Translations under genes and position numbers: made by a program | NCBI GenBank assembly: GCA_001805005.1 | Contig: MHDO01000133.1 | Location: 1 to 21,078 of the forward strand | Reading direction: 5' to 3' | Source: Nitrospinae bacterium RIFCSPLOWO2_12_39_16 | Lineage (GTDB): Bacteria; Nitrospinota; Nitrospinia; UBA9942 | Length of the DNA: 21,078 nucleotides | The notes under the pieces: generated by a model | What the model saw: the letters and a program-made list of their open reading frames with translations, nothing else | Told to the model about the DNA's origin: nothing | The model's database searches: none | Part shown: piece after piece, positions 1 to 6,960 of the stretch | Numbering within the stretch: the stretch's first letter is position 1 | Layout of the letters: each line of letters starts with the position of its first letter

Positions 1-1
1 T

Positions 2-238
2 TCCTCTCGTACTGTTACCTTTAGCTGGAGTCCTGTAACAGTGGCATCAATATATACGATTCAGATATTTGGAAACTGGGAAAAATTCGGAAGTTCTGTA
101 CTTATTGAGAAAGCAAATACTACAGCCACTGCCTATATTACTACTCTCCCTGCCGATTCATACGGCTGGAACATTCAGGTAAGTGATGTTTATGGAAATA
201 AAGCGACATCAGGTTTTTGGAAAGTTGATGTTCCATAA
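2..238 (+). CDS. C-terminal end of a secreted Ig/fibronectin-III-like protein (partial)
   Basis: The frame is open from base 2 and ends with TAA at 236-238, so only the last 78 residues are visible and the start lies outside the window. The residues alternate in a beta-strand pattern. An early VTFSWSPV segment and a late SYGWNIQVSDVYGN segment resemble the B and F strands of fibronectin-III or other Ig-like beta-sandwich domains. That suggests the last domain of an extracellular or cell-surface protein, perhaps one with several domains. GTG at 41 could act as a start but probably lies inside the gene, because the reading upstream of it is equally domain-like. The full function cannot be told from this fragment. 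Confidence 0.55.
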   Translation, partial: SSRTVTFSWSPVTVASIYTIQIFGNWEKFGSSVLIEKANTTATAYITTLPADSYGWNIQVSDVYGNKATSGFWKVDVP

Positions 239-304
239 TTCTGTAAGGTATAAACCACTTCTCAAGGGATAACCACAACAGTTGCACCTTCGCAAATTTC
301 ATCT

Positions 305-326
305 CGTTCCCACGCTGAGCGTGTGA
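305..326. repeat. Degenerate palindromic repeat (GTTCCCACGCT type)
   Basis: CGTTCCCACGCTGAGCGTG is followed by a decayed right end (TGAA). The core CACGCT-G-AGCGTG is a perfect inverted repeat. The intact form of such an element would mirror GTTCCCACGCT with AGCGTGGGAAC. I recall closely similar palindromes scattered through many environmental bacterial genomes, but I cannot search here. Confidence 0.45.
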
Positions 327-385
327 ATAAGTAAGGTCTAAACAACCCCCTCACTCCCCCTTTAATGGGATTATTTGAGGATAGT

Positions 386-406
386 ACCCCTGCTTTAAGC
401 AGGGGT
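386..406. repeat. Perfect 10-base-arm palindrome between two gene ends
   Basis: ACCCCTGCTT and AAGCAGGGGT flank a single T. The hairpin lies between the end of the plus-strand gene (238) and the end of the minus-strand porA gene (421), where a bidirectional terminator could sit. There is no clear U-tract on either side, so it may instead be a dispersed palindrome. Confidence 0.5.
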
Positions 407-420
407 CAAACCCAGTATCC

Positions 421-1656
421 TTACCAAAAAATAGGTTTCCCAGCCATTTTCTTCAACTTCTCCATCTCATTCCACTCTGTCTCTGTATAAAGGAGTTGTG
501 GTGCTGGAGCCTTTCCTGTTTCAGCAGCCTTAATCATATTGTCAAAGATAAAATCAAACTCGCTCTCACTTATATTCTTCCCTCCAAGTCCCCCAATGAA
601 GGATAACAACACGGGTCTTTTTTGCTCATTATATATGGTACTTGCAATCTCCGGATATAAAATACCGCCTTTACCAACACCTATATTCTGGTCTAATACT
701 GCTACAGCCTTACACCCTTTAATAGCATTCTTTAAATCCTCTTCTGGAAATGGTCTTAAGAGCCTTAACTTTAAGAGTCCTATTTTTATCCCTCTTTCTC
801 TTGCCCTCTTTACAGCAGCCTTACCAAGTGTTGAGAAGGAGTTGGTCATAATCAGTATATAGTCGGCATCATCTGTCATATATTTTTCTACAGTGTCATA
901 GCTACGGTGAAATACCTTTTCAAATTCCTTGGAAATTTCTTTATAAACCTCCAGCCCCTTCATACAGGCAAGATGCATCTGGTATTTGAAATAAGAATAT
1001 ATTGGTCCTCCGAGGACTGCAATACCCTGTGCCATCGGCTGACTTGCCTTGAAAAAGGCATGTTTGGGATTGTAAGTTGGCAAGAACCTCCTGACATCTT
1101 CTATATCTGGAATCTCTACAGGCTCCCTCGTGAATGAGAGGTGAAAACCATCCATATTAACAAGGACAGGTAAAAGCACCCGTTCATCCTCTGCAAGTCT
1201 GTAAGCTATCAGAATAGAATCAAGAACCTCCTGACAAGTTTCACAGTGAATTTGTAAGAATCCTGAATCCCTCGCAGATAGGATATCATTATGGTCAGGC
1301 TCAAGTGTAATAGGGGCTGAGAGCCCCCTTGATACATTCACCATCACAAGTGGGACACGCCACCCAGCCACTGTATAGAGCATCTCAAAACCGTATAGAA
1401 GCCCCTGACTTGATGTTGCAGTAAATGCCCTCACCCCTGTTGCTGATGCAGCCCCTGCCGCTGTAATCATGGAATGCTCAGAGTCCATTGTAACCATTCT
1501 TGTATCCATGACCCCGTCGCTTATCCATTTTGCAAGTGTCTCAATAATCTCAGTCTGAGGTGTAATAGGGTAAGCCGGGATATAATCAATCTCTGCAAGC
1601 CTCACACCCCATGCAGCAGAAGAATTCCCTGTAAGCATCTCTTTTTTTGCTACCAT
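421..1656 (-). CDS. porA: 2-oxoacid:ferredoxin oxidoreductase, alpha subunit
   Basis: The 411-residue product matches the alpha subunit of the pyruvate:ferredoxin oxidoreductase family, which with the other subunits oxidatively decarboxylates a 2-oxoacid to acyl-CoA and reduces ferredoxin in the cytoplasm. The N-terminal domain has YPITPQTEIIE (about residues 29-39) and the MDSEHSMITAAGAA and TATSSQGLLYGFEMLY segments typical of the pyrimidine-binding domain. The C-terminal half has the domain-II segment with LLKLRLLRPFP. Length is normal. The start ATG overlaps the end of the upstream gamma-delta gene by 7 bases (ATGGTAG), implying coupled translation. Substrate (pyruvate, 2-oxoisovalerate or other) cannot be fixed from sequence alone. 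No beta subunit follows. Confidence 0.9.
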   Translation of the reverse strand: MVAKKEMLTGNSSAAWGVRLAEIDYIPAYPITPQTEIIETLAKWISDGVMDTRMVTMDSEHSMITAAGAASATGVRAFTATSSQGLLYGFEMLYTVAGWRVPLVMVNVSRGLSAPITLEPDHNDILSARDSGFLQIHCETCQEVLDSILIAYRLAEDERVLLPVLVNMDGFHLSFTREPVEIPDIEDVRRFLPTYNPKHAFFKASQPMAQGIAVLGGPIYSYFKYQMHLACMKGLEVYKEISKEFEKVFHRSYDTVEKYMTDDADYILIMTNSFSTLGKAAVKRARERGIKIGLLKLRLLRPFPEEDLKNAIKGCKAVAVLDQNIGVGKGGILYPEIASTIYNEQKRPVLLSFIGGLGGKNISESEFDFIFDNMIKAAETGKAPAPQLLYTETEWNEMEKLKKMAGKPIFW

Positions 1657-2546
1657 GTGTGAACCTCCCTAACTTTCTCTATTGCATGAACAGGGCATTC
1701 ATCAATACATATCAGGCATCCCTTACAGTTGTCGTAATCTATAGATGGGAAACCCCGCTCATTTCTTACAGCAATACATCCGTCAGGGCATCTCGCAACA
1801 CATATCATACATTTATTGCATAATTCATAATTAAAAATCGGTTTAAATGTCCGCCAGTTGCCTGTCTTTCGCAAGGGTATATTTCCTGCTGTATTTACAG
1901 AAGGGGTTGAGATTGAGGCTGCTTCAAACGGCACAGAAATAACAGTGCTTCCTTTATGTGTGATTTCGGAGGTTTTTACCTCCACAGGTTTAATGATGTT
2001 AAAGCAATAGAGTGATGCCTCTATATTTTTTTTAATAAGCTCACTGTCTGTTATTATTTCTGAAAGTTCTTTTTCAATAGCCTTTTTTAATGAATCCTCT
2101 CTGATGCCAGCAATCTTTGAGGCAACACCGCCTGCAAGGGTGCTTAGAATAGGCTTTCCGAGAGTATCAATGCCAATCTTTGTTATATCTAATGTAATTA
2201 TCTGTGCCTTAATTTTATACCTGTTTTTGGCTTCGGCTGGACTATGGGTTGTATTTAAAAAAATGACTCCATCCTCTTTCAGTCCTGTTAATGGCATTGC
2301 CATCGGGTCGTCCAGAAGGGTTTCATCCATGATTATCAGGATATCAGGCTCTGATATTACACCCCTTTCAAGGATAGGCTCTCTGGATATGCGGGTAAAT
2401 GCAGTTATAGGTGCGCCTCTCCTCTCGGCTCCGTATAATGGGAAATCCTGTGCGTAGAGCCCGTCAAGAAAAGCGGCTGTTCCAACCAATCTGCTCGCAA
2501 TCTTTGTCCCTTGACCGCCCCTGCCGTGGAATCTTATTCTTAACAT
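1650..2546 (-). CDS. 2-oxoacid:ferredoxin oxidoreductase, fused gamma-delta subunit
   Basis: This 298-residue protein joins a gamma domain (HGRGGQGTK at residues 7-15, then PLYGAERRGAPITAF) to a C-terminal two-cluster ferredoxin (delta) domain. The two CxxCxxCxxxCP motifs are at about residues 243-254 and 274-285, and each would bind one [4Fe-4S] cluster to carry electrons out to ferredoxin. I start it at ATG 2546. The 28 extra residues of the longer open frame are hydrophobic, come from a repeat element, and do not belong to the family. No good ribosome binding site precedes the ATG, and a repeat element begins 8 bases upstream of it. The gene is coupled to porA downstream. The gamma-delta fusion is known from other anaerobes. 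Confidence 0.88.
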   Translation of the reverse strand: MLRIRFHGRGGQGTKIASRLVGTAAFLDGLYAQDFPLYGAERRGAPITAFTRISREPILERGVISEPDILIIMDETLLDDPMAMPLTGLKEDGVIFLNTTHSPAEAKNRYKIKAQIITLDITKIGIDTLGKPILSTLAGGVASKIAGIREDSLKKAIEKELSEIITDSELIKKNIEASLYCFNIIKPVEVKTSEITHKGSTVISVPFEAASISTPSVNTAGNIPLRKTGNWRTFKPIFNYELCNKCMICVARCPDGCIAVRNERGFPSIDYDNCKGCLICIDECPVHAIEKVREVHTW

Positions 2547-2554
2547 TTTTATTT

Positions 2555-2731
2555 TTAGCCACAGAGGCACGGAGAACACAGAGATAAATAAAGAAATTAA
2601 TAGGACGCAGATTTTCGCAGATAAACACAAACATTATTTTTTACTGTTTTAATCTTAAAAATCTGCGTTTATCTGCGTCCAAAATTAGTCTTTTATGTTT
2701 TTGTTTTTTTCCTCTGTGTCTCTGTGGTTAA
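2555..2731. mobile_element. Nested inverted-repeat element, MITE-like (TTAGCCACAGA family, copy 1)
   Basis: The outer arms at 2555-2574 and 2712-2731 are complementary at 17 of 20 positions. Inner arms at 2603-2622 and 2661-2680 (GGACGCAGAT...CGCAGAT) also match at 17 of 20. The element fills the gap between the MoxR-type gene and the oxidoreductase gamma-delta gene and has no coding capacity. Its left end TTAGCCACAGA recurs exactly at 17072-17082, in the second copy. Whether it is mobilised by a transposase elsewhere is unknown. Confidence 0.6.
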
Positions 2732-2745
2732 TCAGGTTTTTATTC

Positions 2746-3693
2746 TTATATGTTTTCTCTATCCGGATGAAGGGGGCTGTCGGAGTCAAAGAAGAAGTCA
2801 CCCATTCCCATAGGAAATCCCTCTTCTCCAAAAGTCTTCTTCTTTTTCTCAGCCATTTTGTCAAGATTTAAGGCATCTTCACCGAGTATATTTTTTATTG
2901 CCTCTTTCCATATATCATCTTTTGAAATGGGGTGCGTTGGGTCTTGTGAGAGCCTCTTTATTGCGTATTGGAGGAGATGGATTCCATCTCTTGGAGAAAA
3001 GTTAAGATTAAGCTGGTGAGATCTCTGGAGGAAATCTATTGTCATCTTTAGCATTTCATCTTCTGCAAATGGGAGGTGATACTGGAGTATTGACATCTCG
3101 CTCTTTTTGTCAGGAAAACCGAGTGAGAGTGTCGGCTGTAGTCTTGAAAGTATATAATCGGGTATTTCAAAGGTTGATTCGTCTTCATTCATTGTTATAC
3201 AGCATCTGAATTCCTTATTGGCATGGATGGTTATACCTGCGACTATAGATTCAACATACCGCCTGTAGTCAAGCAGAGGTGCGAGAGATGCCCAGCTCTT
3301 CTCATTCATGCGGTTTCCCTCATCAAGGATACATATACCGCCTGTAAGCATTGCACTGACAAGAGGTGAGGCATGATATGAAATCTTCCCCGATTCAGAC
3401 AGGACCGGTGTTATGAGAAGGTCTTTGGGCCTTGTATCTGCCGTGCATTGAAATATATATAGAGGTTGTCCTCTTAATTTTGCTGCAGCCGTTGCAAGAG
3501 TGGTCTTCCCTATGCCGGGAGTTCCTGTAACCCTTGGTGAGAGGGGCAAATCCTTCTCATCAACAACAAGCCAGCATGCAAGGAGTTGTTTCAGTATCTC
3601 GCCATTACCTATCCATCTAATATCCATGATATCAGGATGGCTCAATGAGAGATTAGCCCCATCAATTGCAATTGTTTTTTTAGAAGAATTCAT
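2746..3693 (-). CDS. MoxR-type AAA+ ATPase
   Basis: The 315-residue AAA+ ATPase is of the MoxR/AAA_5 kind. It has Walker A GTPGIGKT at residues 57-64, Walker B ILDEGNR at 122-128, a sensor-1 Asn at 169 (CCITMNEDES) and an arginine-finger-like SRLQP at about 183. Such ATPases usually act as chaperones that insert metals or assemble complexes, often with a von Willebrand-A partner, but no such partner lies in the window. The C-terminus is a Lys-rich stretch followed by a Gly/Asp-rich tail. I chose ATG 3693 because GGAGGG lies about 12 bases upstream. The longer frame from 3753 would translate a repeat (ATTGCTTCGGCTTTGCC). It lies between the AmrS and oxidoreductase genes and might serve either, which is inference only. 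Confidence 0.8.
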   Translation of the reverse strand: MNSSKKTIAIDGANLSLSHPDIMDIRWIGNGEILKQLLACWLVVDEKDLPLSPRVTGTPGIGKTTLATAAAKLRGQPLYIFQCTADTRPKDLLITPVLSESGKISYHASPLVSAMLTGGICILDEGNRMNEKSWASLAPLLDYRRYVESIVAGITIHANKEFRCCITMNEDESTFEIPDYILSRLQPTLSLGFPDKKSEMSILQYHLPFAEDEMLKMTIDFLQRSHQLNLNFSPRDGIHLLQYAIKRLSQDPTHPISKDDIWKEAIKNILGEDALNLDKMAEKKKKTFGEEGFPMGMGDFFFDSDSPLHPDRENI

Positions 3694-3718
3694 TTTTCTT
3701 ATTAACCCTCCAAAATAT

Positions 3719-3750
3719 AGATTGCTTCGGCTTTGCCTCACAATGACAAT
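3719..3750. repeat. Dispersed repeat of the ATTGCTTCGGC...CAATGAC type
   Basis: GATTGCTTCGGCTTTGCCTC followed by ACAATGACAATC lies just upstream of the MoxR-type gene. I recall this kind of sequence as a repeat common in intergenic regions of many bacteria. It opens the reading frame upstream of the real start, which explains the spurious N-terminal extension. Confidence 0.45.
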
Positions 3751-3807
3751 CATGGATTTTAGCTATATGCTAAATTTTACTACAATTTGTAGAATACTCA
3801 AAATTAA

Positions 3808-4791
3808 TTAACCGACTATTGGCAGGGGGGTTTTGCAGAAATTGCACTTTCCATTACTATAATTCTTTTCAATCACAAAATATCCTTCTCTTAAAATAAC
3901 AAGTTTTTTGCAGTTATGGCAGTATGTATTATTCCACTCATCTTGCAGGATATTGCCCACATAGACATAGTTTATCTTTTTCATTGCAATATCCCTTGCC
4001 CTTTTTAAAGTCTCAAGGGGCGTAGGGGGGAGGGGCATCTTGTAATTCGGAAAGTATCTTGAAAAGTGAAGTGGTATGTTTGGGTTTACTGATGCAAGCC
4101 AGTCTGTAAGTTTATGAAAGAGCTCGTCTGTATCATTTAGGGTCGGGATAACAAGGTTTGTAATCTCTATGTGACACGATTTCTGGGATATCTCTACTGT
4201 CTTTAAGACAGGCTCTAACTTTGCTGAACATACTTTTCGGTAAAAGGAATCATCCATAGACTTTACATCTATATTCATGGCATCTATCAGAGGGAGTATT
4301 TTAAGCAAAGGATCTTCATTTATGAATCCATTTGTAACGAGGACATTTTTTAAACCCTCTTTTTGTGCAAGTTTGGCGGTATCAAGGACATATTCATACC
4401 ACATAAGAGGCTCTGTATATGTGTAGGATATGCCGACCGATTTATACTTCTTTGCAAATTCTACTGCCCTTTCAGGAGACAGGTGCTGTGTGGGGGATTC
4501 CATCTGAGAGATTTCCCAGTTCTGGCAGAATTTACAGCTCAAATTACAACTATTCGGGCTTATGGATAAGATCTCGGTTCCCGGATAGAAATTGTAGAGT
4601 GGTTTTTTTTCAATCGGGTCATTTGCTATAGAAGTAGTCTGTGCATAGTTTTTTGCATAAAGCACACCTCTCCTGTTCTCCTTTCCCATGCATATGCCAA
4701 TCTTGCCATCCTTGATAATACAGTGATGGGGACAGAGGTTGCATCTTACCTTTTTATCCTCTAATTTTTCGTAATACAGTGCCTCGTACAT
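3808..4791 (-). CDS. amrS: AmmeMemoRadiSam-system radical SAM enzyme
   Basis: The 327-residue product is the radical-SAM member of the AmmeMemoRadiSam trio (AMMECR1, Memo, radical SAM), related to pyruvate-formate-lyase activating enzymes. An N-terminal Cys cluster (C17, C20, C24, C34) precedes the radical-SAM cluster motif CNLSCKFC (C82, C86, C89), which holds the [4Fe-4S] cluster that cleaves S-adenosylmethionine. Downstream are the usual TYTEPLMWYEY, LVTNGFI and MNIDVKSMDD segments. The C-terminus has two CxxC pairs (HNCKK and CNFCK regions) suited to binding zinc or another cluster. The substrate of the family is not settled as far as I know. The AMMECR1 partner is upstream in the same direction, separated by a broken sensor gene. 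Memo is absent here. No good ribosome binding site precedes the ATG. Confidence 0.9.
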   Translation of the reverse strand: MYEALYYEKLEDKKVRCNLCPHHCIIKDGKIGICMGKENRRGVLYAKNYAQTTSIANDPIEKKPLYNFYPGTEILSISPNSCNLSCKFCQNWEISQMESPTQHLSPERAVEFAKKYKSVGISYTYTEPLMWYEYVLDTAKLAQKEGLKNVLVTNGFINEDPLLKILPLIDAMNIDVKSMDDSFYRKVCSAKLEPVLKTVEISQKSCHIEITNLVIPTLNDTDELFHKLTDWLASVNPNIPLHFSRYFPNYKMPLPPTPLETLKRARDIAMKKINYVYVGNILQDEWNNTYCHNCKKLVILREGYFVIEKNYSNGKCNFCKTPLPIVG

Positions 4792-4799
4792 TTTCGTGT

Positions 4800-4893
4800 T
4801 TAGCCACTGACTAACAAAGGCTTAAATCAGTGTTAGTTAGTAGTGTTAGTGTCAGAAAACAACATTTTTAACTGACACTGATACTGATTTAAG
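4800..4893. repeat. Imperfect inverted-repeat cluster (TCAGTGTTAG-type)
   Basis: Two hairpins lie side by side. CTGACTAACA (4807-4816) pairs with TGTTAGTTAG (4831-4840) at 9 of 10 positions. GTGTTAGTGTCAG (4843-4855) pairs with CTGACACTGATAC (4872-4884) at 11 of 13. The left end TTAGCCACTGA resembles the ends of the TTAGCCACAGA elements. The stop codon of the cyclase fragment (4889-4891) lies in the right edge of the repeat, and the start of amrS is 8 bases from its left edge. Confidence 0.5.
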
Positions 4894-5413
4894 TGCATAC
4901 CCTGTTTCTCCCTTCTTCTTTTGCGCGGTAAAGGGCATTATCAGCGTTTTTAATTAGCTCATCAAATGATTTTAACTCTTCTTTGCAGGAAGCAACACCC
5001 TGACTTATGGTAATCCTCCCAAGTGGCTGGGTTTCACCGCCTGGAAAGTCATGTGCCTCTACCTCCATTCTCAATTTTTCTGCAACTGATAAAGCCTCCT
5101 TCCCTCCTGTCTCAGGGAAGATGATGATAAATTCCTCTCCGCCGTATCGGGCAATGGTATCTGATTTTCTGACAGTATCTTTTAGAATTTTTGTAACTCT
5201 TTTTAAAATCTCATCACCCTTTTGATGCCCATGTGTATCATTATATTTTTTAAAATGGTCAACATCAATCATTATAAGAGAGAGGCTTCTCTTATACCTC
5301 CTTGTCCTTTCAAATTCCTCATTTATTCGCTCCAAAAAGTAGCGGTGGTTATAGAGACCTGTCATGCCGTCTGTAATTGCGAGTGTCTTTTGAGTCTTCA
5401 AATAGCCTTGCAT
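4889..5413 (-). CDS. GGDEF diguanylate cyclase domain (3' part of the broken sensor gene)
   Basis: This frame encodes a full GGDEF domain, the unit that makes cyclic di-GMP from two GTP. It shows DGMTGLYNHRYF near the N-terminus, the MIDVDHFKKYNDTHGHQKGD substrate and metal region, and the active-site signature GGEEF. An RKSD motif five residues before GGEEF is the RxxD inhibitory site that binds product. The first residues (to about residue 8) are translated in the wrong frame, and the real reading enters from the frame upstream through the A-run at 5388-5391. If translated alone it would be a soluble, unregulated cyclase of about 165 residues. Confidence 0.65.
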   Translation of the reverse strand: MQGYLKTQKTLAITDGMTGLYNHRYFLERINEEFERTRRYKRSLSLIMIDVDHFKKYNDTHGHQKGDEILKRVTKILKDTVRKSDTIARYGGEEFIIIFPETGGKEALSVAEKLRMEVEAHDFPGGETQPLGRITISQGVASCKEELKSFDELIKNADNALYRAKEEGRNRVCT

Positions 5414-6080
5414 TCTCCAAAGTCATTCCAATCTGGTTTGCAGCAGCTACAAGCAGTTCGTATGATGTCTCATCAATATATTCCCCATTCAATTTATAGA
5501 CATTTATTATTCCGATTACCTCCTCCCTTGTAATCTGGTTTAAAAGCTTCTCTATCTCAAAGGTTGCTGTAATGGTCTTGCTTATATTGTAAAGGGTGTA
5601 GAGTTGTAATATGTTCTGGTCAAGCTGACGGTTTGTTTTTTCTAACCTCTCTGTATATTTCTTTATTTCATTATTTTTTATTTTCAGTGCCTGAGTCATA
5701 TTATTAAATTCTTCGCCTAACATCTCAATCTCATCGCCTGTCTTAATTTCTATATGATAATCCAGATTACCCTGACCTATAGTCCTGACTGCTTTTGTAA
5801 GTTTCTGAAGCGGTCTTACAACTCCACTCGTAATTAAAAATGTTATTACAATAACCCCAGTTAGAGATATAGATAGTAAAATGATATAGATTTTAAATAT
5901 CCTTTTATTTATCTGTGAGGCTTTCATACTATGGAGTTTCAATTCTTCTTTTGCAATTATATGAAAATTCTCAACTAAATTCGTTAATCCATCAGCAAAA
6001 GCATCCATCTCCTCCATTAGTTTTGCTGCCTCTCTGTTGTTAATCGGATTTTCAGTTGCAAGGAGAACCAAAGCCTTCAT
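5349..6080 (-). CDS. Membrane helix, HAMP and truncated GAF (middle part of the broken sensor gene)
   Basis: This frame begins at an internal Met and reads a helical region, a transmembrane helix (about residues 63-85, IYIILLSISLTGVIVITFLI), a HAMP domain beginning RPLQKLTKAVRTIGQG and ending near FNNMTQAL, then a coiled coil. It ends in both edges of a GAF domain without its middle (EIEKLLNQITRE, then EVIGIINVYK to TLENARLFED). After ARLFEDSK the frame runs out of family sequence and stops. It would pass signals from a periplasmic sensor to the GGDEF domain if the gene were whole. Confidence 0.55.
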   Translation of the reverse strand: MKALVLLATENPINNREAAKLMEEMDAFADGLTNLVENFHIIAKEELKLHSMKASQINKRIFKIYIILLSISLTGVIVITFLITSGVVRPLQKLTKAVRTIGQGNLDYHIEIKTGDEIEMLGEEFNNMTQALKIKNNEIKKYTERLEKTNRQLDQNILQLYTLYNISKTITATFEIEKLLNQITREEVIGIINVYKLNGEYIDETSYELLVAAANQIGMTLENARLFEDSKDTRNYRRHDRSL

Positions 6081-6436
6081 CTGGAGTTCGTTGATACCTT
6101 TTCGTACTTTTTTTCAATAGCCTTTTCTTCCTCTGTCTTATTTTCACTGACCTTCACTTCTGCAAGGATGGATGATAATTCAGTAATTAGTTGTGCAAAA
6201 GTATCTCTCTCTTTTTTATCCCCAGTTATAAGGTAATCATTGGCAGGCATTACCAGTTTCTGGATAATAACTTGAAGGTCTGATATAAGCTTTACCCTGT
6301 CTGCAATTTCAGTATTTTTGTTCAGGAGTGATGACAGCGAGCTTAGATTTATATAGCTGAAGGCTATGATGAAAAGAAAAATGGAGAGTCCGATGCCGTA
6401 TGGAATAACTATTTTTTTGCTTATTCCAATTTTCAT
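6077..6436 (-). CDS. N-terminal membrane and sensor region (5' part of the broken sensor gene)
   Basis: This frame gives a short basic N-terminus (MKIGISKK), a transmembrane helix (about residues 9-29) and a helical extracytoplasmic segment with the charged run KKERDTFAQLITELSSILAE, like the four-helix-bundle sensors of chemoreceptors and cyclases. It ends prematurely after IEKKYEK. The family reading continues one frame over as GINELQMKALV. The ATG overlaps the amrA stop as TAATG, so the gene was built to be translated with amrA. Confidence 0.55.
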   Translation of the reverse strand: MKIGISKKIVIPYGIGLSIFLFIIAFSYINLSSLSSLLNKNTEIADRVKLISDLQVIIQKLVMPANDYLITGDKKERDTFAQLITELSSILAEVKVSENKTEEEKAIEKKYEKVSTNSR

Positions 6437-6948
6437 TATTTATACCTTTTCACCTCAAACCTCTGTAATTCTACCTCTTCATCAGGTGATATGCCTGCCT
6501 TTCTCTTGGCAATATAAATCTGCTCTTCAACTGTGTCAACACCCTCAATATCAGGAAGGAGAAGCCCCTTTTTCCATCCCTTTGTTACAATGACGCCGTA
6601 TCTTTTTGGGTCAAGTTCGTCAGGAGAGGCTATCTTTTCAGGCTCTGTAAGGACATCAACAGAAATATCCAGCGAATCAAGTTCTTCGGGTGTAACAGGA
6701 GGGAATCTTGGGTCCCTTGTTGCCGCACTTATAGCATTCTGTATAACTTCAGCGGCTATATTAGGCTGTGTGGGGGAGAATGTTCCAATGCATCCTCTCA
6801 GGTCGCCATGTTTTTTTATTGAGACAAATACCCCTGCCATTCCTTTCATCTCATCTGTAAGGTAAGAGGGGATGGATATGGTTTTACCTGTTTTTACATA
6901 AGCATCAATTGTATTTCTGGCAAGTTTGACCAAAGGATGTGTGTTCAT
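6436..6948 (-). CDS. amrA: AMMECR1-domain protein (AmmeMemoRadiSam protein A)
   Basis: The 170-residue AMMECR1-domain protein carries the hallmark LRGCIG at residues 50-55, followed by NIAAEVIQNAISAATRDPRFPPV and the SVDVLTEPEKI segment. Bacterial and archaeal homologues travel with Memo and a radical-SAM enzyme, and AmrS is found in the same transcription direction at 3808-4791. The biochemical role of the trio is not settled. I start it at ATG 6948; the open frame also allows TTG 6960, four codons earlier. No clear ribosome binding site precedes it, because a repeat (6961-7013) comes within 13 bases of the ATG. Its TAA stop overlaps the ATG of the broken sensor gene. Confidence 0.9.
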   Translation of the reverse strand: MNTHPLVKLARNTIDAYVKTGKTISIPSYLTDEMKGMAGVFVSIKKHGDLRGCIGTFSPTQPNIAAEVIQNAISAATRDPRFPPVTPEELDSLDISVDVLTEPEKIASPDELDPKRYGVIVTKGWKKGLLLPDIEGVDTVEEQIYIAKRKAGISPDEEVELQRFEVKRYK

Positions 6949-6960
6949 AGAAGGGTTCAA

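Larger units (their letters stand above)
4889..6436 (-). pseudogene. Broken HAMP-GAF-GGDEF membrane diguanylate cyclase
   Basis: Three overlapping frames on one strand make up one interrupted gene: an N-terminal membrane segment and sensor region, then a second membrane helix with HAMP and coiled coil, then a remnant GAF and a complete GGDEF domain. One extra A in the A-run at 6099-6102 (or 6108-6114) would join frames one and two as YEKGINELQMKALV. One extra A in the run at 5388-5391 would join frames two and three as LFEDSKKTLAITDGMTG, which is how family members read across this junction. The GAF domain also lacks its middle: LLNQITRE runs straight into EVIGIINVYK (near 5520-5535), where a full domain has roughly 90 more residues. 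The start overlaps the amrA stop (TAATG). Two indels and one deletion suggest real decay, though homopolymer sequencing errors could explain the two shifts. Confidence 0.7.

Noticed and set aside
539..862. Opposite-strand frames inside porA, and similar frames inside other genes
   Set aside because: They are shadows of well-supported genes and show no domain, start signal or separate promoter.
2547..2630. Longer start for the gamma-delta oxidoreductase gene
   Set aside because: The extra 28 residues come from the inverted-repeat element; the family begins with the MLRIRFHGRGGQG segment at 2546.
3694..3753. Longer start for the MoxR-type gene (ATG 3753)
   Set aside because: The extra 20 residues translate a dispersed repeat, while ATG 3693 has GGAGGG upstream.
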